DNA of 29,018 nucleotides, taken from assembly GCA_964539665.1 (NCBI GenBank), contig CAZIKB010000082.1:1-29018 (forward strand), read 5' to 3'. Positions 24,578-29,018 of the stretch are shown here, one piece after another; positions within the stretch are counted from its first letter, which is position 1; the number at the start of each line of letters is the position of its first letter. The stretch comes from CAZIKB01 sp964539665 (lineage in GTDB: Bacteria; Zhuqueibacterota; Zhuqueibacteria; Oceanimicrobiales; Oceanimicrobiaceae). The notes beneath the pieces were generated by a model. It made no database searches. It had not been told where the DNA came from and saw only the letters and a list, made by a program, of their open reading frames with translations. The position numbers and the translations under genes are program-made.

Positions 24578-25588
24578 ATGCCTGCAACAATCTACGATGT
24601 AGCTAAAAAAGCTGGTGTAGGAATTGGGACTGTATCTCGTGCAATAAATGATAGTCCGCAAATCGCCCTGAAAACCAAAAATAAGATTATGAGGGCCATT
24701 AAAGAATTGAATTATCAACCTCATACTGTTGCTCAAAGTCTGGCCAGAAAAAAAACAAACACAATCGCCTGTATCATTCCGTTTTTTACAGGCTATTTTT
24801 TTGTAGAATTGCTGCGTGCAATTCAGCGAAAAATTACCGAATATAAATATGACCTAATTCTATATAGCGTAGACATTGCTCATAAAAAGGAGACTTTTCT
24901 TCAACGCACAATAGAAGAAAGACGAGTTGATGGTGTGTTATTGGTTTCTTTGGAAATCACCAAAGATTATGCAGATAAATTCACTCATAGTCAACTTCCA
25001 ATTGTATTAGTGGACAGTAACTTCACTAACCTGGATTCCATCTCAGTTGATAATATAGAAGGAGCCTATTTAGCCACCAAGCATCTTGTTGATATCGGTT
25101 ATAAAAATATTGCCATGATAGATGGACAATTAAAAAGTTACCCTGCCAAATTACGCCTTGAAGGTTATAAGAAAGCACTAAGGGAGCATAATATTTATTT
25201 TGATGAAAATTATTTTGTTGCTTGTGATTTTGCCAATGAATCAGATGGCTTTAATAAGCAGGCAGGTTATACAGCGATGAAGCAATTTTTGCAAATGGGA
25301 GATAACATGCCAAGAGCTATTTTCGTTTCAAGCGATATTCAGGCGATTGGGGCTATGGAAGCTATTAAAGAAGTGAATTTGAGAATACCCAAAGACATTG
25401 CCATAATTGGATTTGATGACATTGAGTTAGCTCAGTATGTTGGTTTGACTACCATGCGCCAGCCAATCATGGAAATGGGTGAACTGGCTGTTGAACGATT
25501 GATGAATAAGATTTATAATCAACCAAATGATGAATTCAAACAACAATTTCATACAACAATAGTTGTGAGAGCAAGCTGTGGGGGATAA
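24578..25588 (+). CDS. LacI/GalR-family transcriptional regulator
   Basis: 336 residues. The N-terminal helix-turn-helix TIYDVAKKAGVGIGTVSRAI and the hinge helix PHTVAQSLARKKT are textbook LacI. The C-terminal periplasmic-binding-like domain includes TIACIIPFFT, DGVLLVSLE, SVDNIEGAYLATKHLVDIGY and IAIIGFDDIELAQYVGLTTM with MRQP near the end. It should bind a sugar or sugar oligomer. The gene overlaps the region leading to the GH13 gene: its stop at 25588 is 31 bases before that ATG. Autoregulation through the operator at 24509-24522 is inferred. Confidence 0.93.
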   Translation: MPATIYDVAKKAGVGIGTVSRAINDSPQIALKTKNKIMRAIKELNYQPHTVAQSLARKKTNTIACIIPFFTGYFFVELLRAIQRKITEYKYDLILYSVDIAHKKETFLQRTIEERRVDGVLLVSLEITKDYADKFTHSQLPIVLVDSNFTNLDSISVDNIEGAYLATKHLVDIGYKNIAMIDGQLKSYPAKLRLEGYKKALREHNIYFDENYFVACDFANESDGFNKQAGYTAMKQFLQMGDNMPRAIFVSSDIQAIGAMEAIKEVNLRIPKDIAIIGFDDIELAQYVGLTTMRQPIMEMGELAVERLMNKIYNQPNDEFKQQFHTTIVVRASCGG

Positions 25589-25619
25589 TTACGCACGGTT
25601 TACTATCATTTTTAACGAT

Positions 25620-27467
25620 ATGAATATTATTAAAAAATTAAGTTTAATATTTTTAGTCTTAAATTGCTTAATAGCCTGTCGAGAAAAAGTCTCGACCGTG
25701 AACAACCATGCAAATATTCCAGAATGGTCTAAAGAAGCAGTTTGGTACCAGATATTTCCCGAAAGATTCAGAAATGGTGACCAGACGAATGATCCTCAAT
25801 TAGAAGATATCACGGGTTCATGGCCGCATGATTTAGATAGTCCCTACAAGATAGCCTCCTGGCAAAGTGATTGGTTTGCATTTCAATCATGGGAAAACAG
25901 AGCAAAAGATTTTTATTTTCATGTTCAGAGACGGAGATATGGTGGTGATTTGCTGGGAGTACTGGATAAATTAAATTATTTAAAAGATTTAGGAATCAAT
26001 GCTATTTATTTCAATCCGCTTTTTGAATCACCTTCTTTGCATAAATACGATGGAGCAACCTATCATCACATTGATGACAATTTTGGCCCAAATCCTGAAA
26101 GGGACAGGGAACTCATTGCGGCAGAAAACCCCAACGATCCAGCTACCTGGAAATGGACAACTGCCGACTCCTTATTTTTAAAATTAATCGAAGCCTGTCA
26201 TATTAATGGGATTAAAATCATTATTGACGGGGTTTTTAATCATACAGGCATAAATTTTTGGGCATTTCAAGATGTGTTAGAAAATCAAAAAAAATCGCCT
26301 TTTGTCTCATGGTATACAATAAACGAATGGGATAATCCTGCTACCCCGGAAAATGAATTCGCCTATGAAGGCTGGGCCGGAGTAAAAGAATTGCCGGAAA
26401 TTCGAGAAGAAGGGAATGGCCTCATTCCAGAAGCACGTGACTACGTATTTAATTCAGTAAAACGCTGGATGGACCCAAATAATGATGGCGATCCATCCGA
26501 TGGAATAGACGGCTGGCGTCTGGATGTTGCTGAAAAAATTGACATACAGTTCTGGCGTGAATTTAGAAAAGAGGTTAAGAAGATAAATCCAGAAGCTTAC
26601 ATTGTGGTGGAAGTCTGGTGGGAAGATTGGCCCAAAAATAAAATGTTTAATGCACGTCCCTGGCTTGAAGGCGATGTATTCGACACCGTCATGAATTATC
26701 GATGGGCCAAAGAAGTTATCCACTATTTTGTTGACAATAAAAATAAAATTACTGCTTCGGAATTCGATAATCGATTAAAAAAAATGAGAAATGATTATCC
26801 GTCTGAAGTGAATCAATGCTTAATGAACCTGATGGATAGTCACGACACCGATCGTTTAGCCTCTCAAATTATCAATTTCGATGATGATTACGATCATAGA
26901 GACACCCCAAGAGATAACTCCAATTATCAAATCCGAAAACCCACCGAATAAGAAATTCTGATTCAAAAACTCATCGTTATTTTCCAAATGACCTATATTG
27001 GGGCGCCAATGATTTACTATGGTGATGAAGCGGGAATGTGGAGCGCCGATGATCCCGATTGCCGGAAACCCATGCTGTGGCCTGAATTGCTCTATGCAAA
27101 CGAAATATCGCATCCCATGGCCCAAACAAGACCTGTTGACGAAAATCGGTTCAATTGGGATTTATTTAATCATTATAAGATGCTTGTCAATATTCGTCGT
27201 TCACATTCCGCCTTGCAAGCCGGCAGGATCGAAACTTTATATATGGACGACACAAACGACATTTATGCATTTAAGAGATTCAATGAGACAGAAAACCTGA
27301 TAATCGCTCTAAACAATTCTGATTTATCACAAACAATATCGCTGTTGCTTAAGCATCCAGTTTTTAAAAAAAGTTGGATTGATCTGATAAGTCAACAATC
27401 CTATCAAACAAATGAAGCAAATTTAAGTTTTGAGATTCCACCGAAAACGGGTGTAATCCTGAAGTGA
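25620..27467 (+). pseudogene. GH13 alpha-amylase/neopullulanase-type lipoprotein interrupted by one in-frame TAA
   Basis: The first part, 25620-26951, encodes 443 residues: lipoprotein signal with lipobox LIAC (Cys 20), then WYQIFPERFRNGD and the four GH13 regions, IIIDGVFNHTG (I), DGWRLDVAEKI (II, nucleophile Asp 302), YIVVEVWWED (III, acid Glu 331) and MDSHDTDRL (IV, His 408, Asp 409). The frame then meets TAA at 26949-26951 (codon 444). It continues in the same frame for 171 more codons: IFQMTYIGAPMIYYGDEAG, DPDCRKPMLW and the C-terminal beta domain to 27465. So a single nonsense codon, not a frameshift, splits a normal ~615-residue enzyme. Without the tail, strand 8 of the barrel is lost, so the short product is probably inactive. 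Recent nonsense mutation, sequencing error or read-through are all open. It would act on alpha-glucans at the envelope, under the adjacent LacI regulator. Confidence 0.85.
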
Positions 27468-27548
27468 GACAATGCAAATTTTAAAATATTTAAAACAGAC
27501 AAAACAAGATTTTCGCACTTACCATAACACAGATGATATCAAATTATC

Positions 27549-29018
27549 ATGCAAATGATACAGTTAAAAATCATTACAGTTTGTTCCATTATTATTATTC
27601 CATTAAGTTTCTGGCAATGTGCACAATCTAATCAACAATATCTTGCAAAATTTGAGGACAGAAAAGTCACTGTGGATGATTTTTCGCAAAGGTATGCAAA
27701 ATTAATGCAGCTAACAAATATAAGAGACAATCTTCAAGCGCGCACCACAGTGTGCAACAGTCTGATAAACGAAGAAATTCTAATATATCAGGCAAAACGT
27801 ACCGGAATTGATAAAAGCGAAAACTTCCAAAGGGAAATCGAAGCAATTACTCAGCAAACCCTTTTAGATGCTTATGCTGAACATACGGTACAGAGCCGGA
27901 TGCAAATTACAGATGCCGATATTCGAAAGGCGTTTGTAAAGTTAAAAACGCAGGTCAGCGCTAAACATCTTTATGCTCGTACGAAAGATGATGCCGATGA
28001 ATTGTATGCTAAATTACAGGTCGGCTATTCGTTCGATGACTTAGCCGCCATGACCTTTAATGATCCGCTGTTAAGTTCAAATGGAGGCGACTTGGGCTAT
28101 TTCACACTCGGAGATATGGACCCTGCATTTGAAGAGGCAGCATACAGCCTTAAAGTGGGAGAGATTTCTAAACCCGTCAAGACTAACTTTGGCTATAGCA
28201 TCATAAAAGTTGAAGACAGAAAAGCTAATCCTTTCATAACAGAATACGAATACCAAAAACGAAAGAATAAGATTGAATTGTATCTGCTCACAGTGCAAAG
28301 TAAAACAGCGATCAAGGAATTTACCAGCGAAATTGACCAATATTTAGAATTTAAGTTCAACGAACCAGCCCTGAAACTATTATTTAGTAAAATCCAAAAT
28401 ACCAGCGAAAAAGATCTGTTTACACCCAAAGACAATCAAAACGATAAATCTTTGACTCTGGCAGACAACGGTTTACAGGCCCCGATTGTTGCTTTCAAAG
28501 GTGGAGAATGGAACCTGGAAACATTACTTCAACTGACTGGTTTCACCTCAGGCCGTCAAAAACAGTTAATCACAAGTGAGCAGAGATTAAAGGATTACAT
28601 TAAAGGACTGGTTGTACGGAAATATTTACTTGAAAAAGCAAAGGAACAAAATCTTCAGAATAATCCTGAAGTGAAAGATGTTACGGCTCGTGAAATAAGA
28701 AATTATACTTTAAAGAGAATGAAAGAGGCCATTACCGATACGGTGACAGTACCCCTCGCTGCAATCAGGCGCCATTATGACAAATTTTCGGATCAATACT
28801 ATTTCCCGGAAGAAGCAAATGTAAGAGAGATATTAGTAGAATCAGAAGAAAAGGCAACAATGCTTTACGAGAAGCTGCAAAACGGAGCAGATTTTTCGGA
28901 GTTGGCCAGAAAACATTCTGTAAGAAAATGGGCCGCTGAACGTGGCGGCGAATTGGGATTCGCGGTAGTGTCAAAATATTGCATTATACAATCTTTTAAT
29001 TTAGTATTTTGTAATAGG
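27549..29018 (+). CDS. Parvulin-type peptidyl-prolyl isomerase, SurA/PpiD-like (3' partial)
   Basis: Open from the ATG at 27549 to the window end (490 codons, no stop). N-terminal hydrophobic segment (KIITVCSIIIIPLSFWQCAQ) for export, possibly lipidated at the Cys in FWQC. A SurA-N-like helical part (INEEILIYQAKRTGI) follows. Then a first parvulin domain: VSAKHLYARTKDDADELYAK, NGGDLGYFTLGDMDPAFEEA, VKTNFGYSIIKVEDR. A helical linker leads to the start of a second parvulin domain (ANVREILVESEEKATMLYEK, ADFSELARKHSVRKW, RGGELGF). Such proteins fold outer-membrane proteins in the periplasm. The last ~12 codons (after VVSKY) no longer look like parvulin. Confidence 0.85.
   Translation, partial: MQMIQLKIITVCSIIIIPLSFWQCAQSNQQYLAKFEDRKVTVDDFSQRYAKLMQLTNIRDNLQARTTVCNSLINEEILIYQAKRTGIDKSENFQREIEAITQQTLLDAYAEHTVQSRMQITDADIRKAFVKLKTQVSAKHLYARTKDDADELYAKLQVGYSFDDLAAMTFNDPLLSSNGGDLGYFTLGDMDPAFEEAAYSLKVGEISKPVKTNFGYSIIKVEDRKANPFITEYEYQKRKNKIELYLLTVQSKTAIKEFTSEIDQYLEFKFNEPALKLLFSKIQNTSEKDLFTPKDNQNDKSLTLADNGLQAPIVAFKGGEWNLETLLQLTGFTSGRQKQLITSEQRLKDYIKGLVVRKYLLEKAKEQNLQNNPEVKDVTAREIRNYTLKRMKEAITDTVTVPLAAIRRHYDKFSDQYYFPEEANVREILVESEEKATMLYEKLQNGADFSELARKHSVRKWAAERGGELGFAVVSKYCIIQSFNLVFCNR

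Noticed and set aside
26988..27467. Downstream part of the GH13 gene as an independent gene
   Set aside because: It begins in mid-barrel, is in the same frame as the upstream part, and has no ribosome site; it is the tail of the interrupted enzyme.

Overview
The window is a chromosomal stretch of moderate to low GC from a didermic, non-phototrophic bacterium. I would place it in the FCB superphylum (Calditrichota/KSB1-like or a relative). That rests on a TonB-dependent receptor with an N-terminal carboxypeptidase-regulatory-like domain followed by a DUF4249-type lipoprotein, an S9 peptidase, an M14 peptidase with calcium-loop inserts, a Tat-signal DUF362 protein and many lipoproteins. Several start regions carry ordinary sigma-70 boxes (TTGACA/TATACT) and clear Shine-Dalgarno sequences, which argues against a typical Bacteroidota genome. 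The taxonomic call is inference.

Layout. 1-850: a BrnT-type toxin on the minus strand with a probable leaderless promoter, and the wreck of a serine beta-lactamase-like (S12) gene. 0.9-8.7 kb: a secreted S9 prolyl oligopeptidase; then an operon of an unknown secreted protein, a TonB receptor and a DUF4249-like lipoprotein; then a small TPR-like lipoprotein. 8.8-9.25 kb: a HicAB toxin-antitoxin pair. 9.3-10.0 kb: a QueG-like double 4Fe-4S protein.

10.0-16.6 kb is the accessory core and the most interesting part. Four long imperfect palindromes (10048-10178, 11697-11761, 14930-15063, 16427-16554) have the layout of integron attC sites: AAC/GTT ends, an unpaired spacer, a paired inner arm with extrahelical bases, and a variable middle. 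Three of them lie 9-31 bases after the stop codon of a same-strand gene. Between them sit a Fic AMP-transferase, a 1015-residue PHP + SMC/ABC-ATPase protein (TrlF-like, probably defence), and a two-gene unit of an unknown protein plus a HEPN protein with an RxxxxH motif. I read this as a cluster of attC sites lacking an integrase (no intI in the window) that carries defence or toxin cassettes. Inside it is an 84-bp fragment about 95% identical to the M14 peptidase gene that flanks the array on the right.

16.6-24.3 kb: the M14 peptidase (third zinc ligand apparently changed), a 153-bp MITE-like palindrome with perfect 17-bp terminal inverted repeats, a THUMP-type RNA methyltransferase, a transglutaminase-like lipoprotein, a DUF362 protein, and an APC amino-acid permease overlapping a TIM-barrel amidohydrolase. 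24.4-27.5 kb: a LacI-type regulator with its own promoter and a palindromic operator, followed by a GH13 alpha-amylase-type lipoprotein interrupted by one in-frame TAA. 27.5 kb to the end: a parvulin-type peptidyl-prolyl isomerase running off the window.
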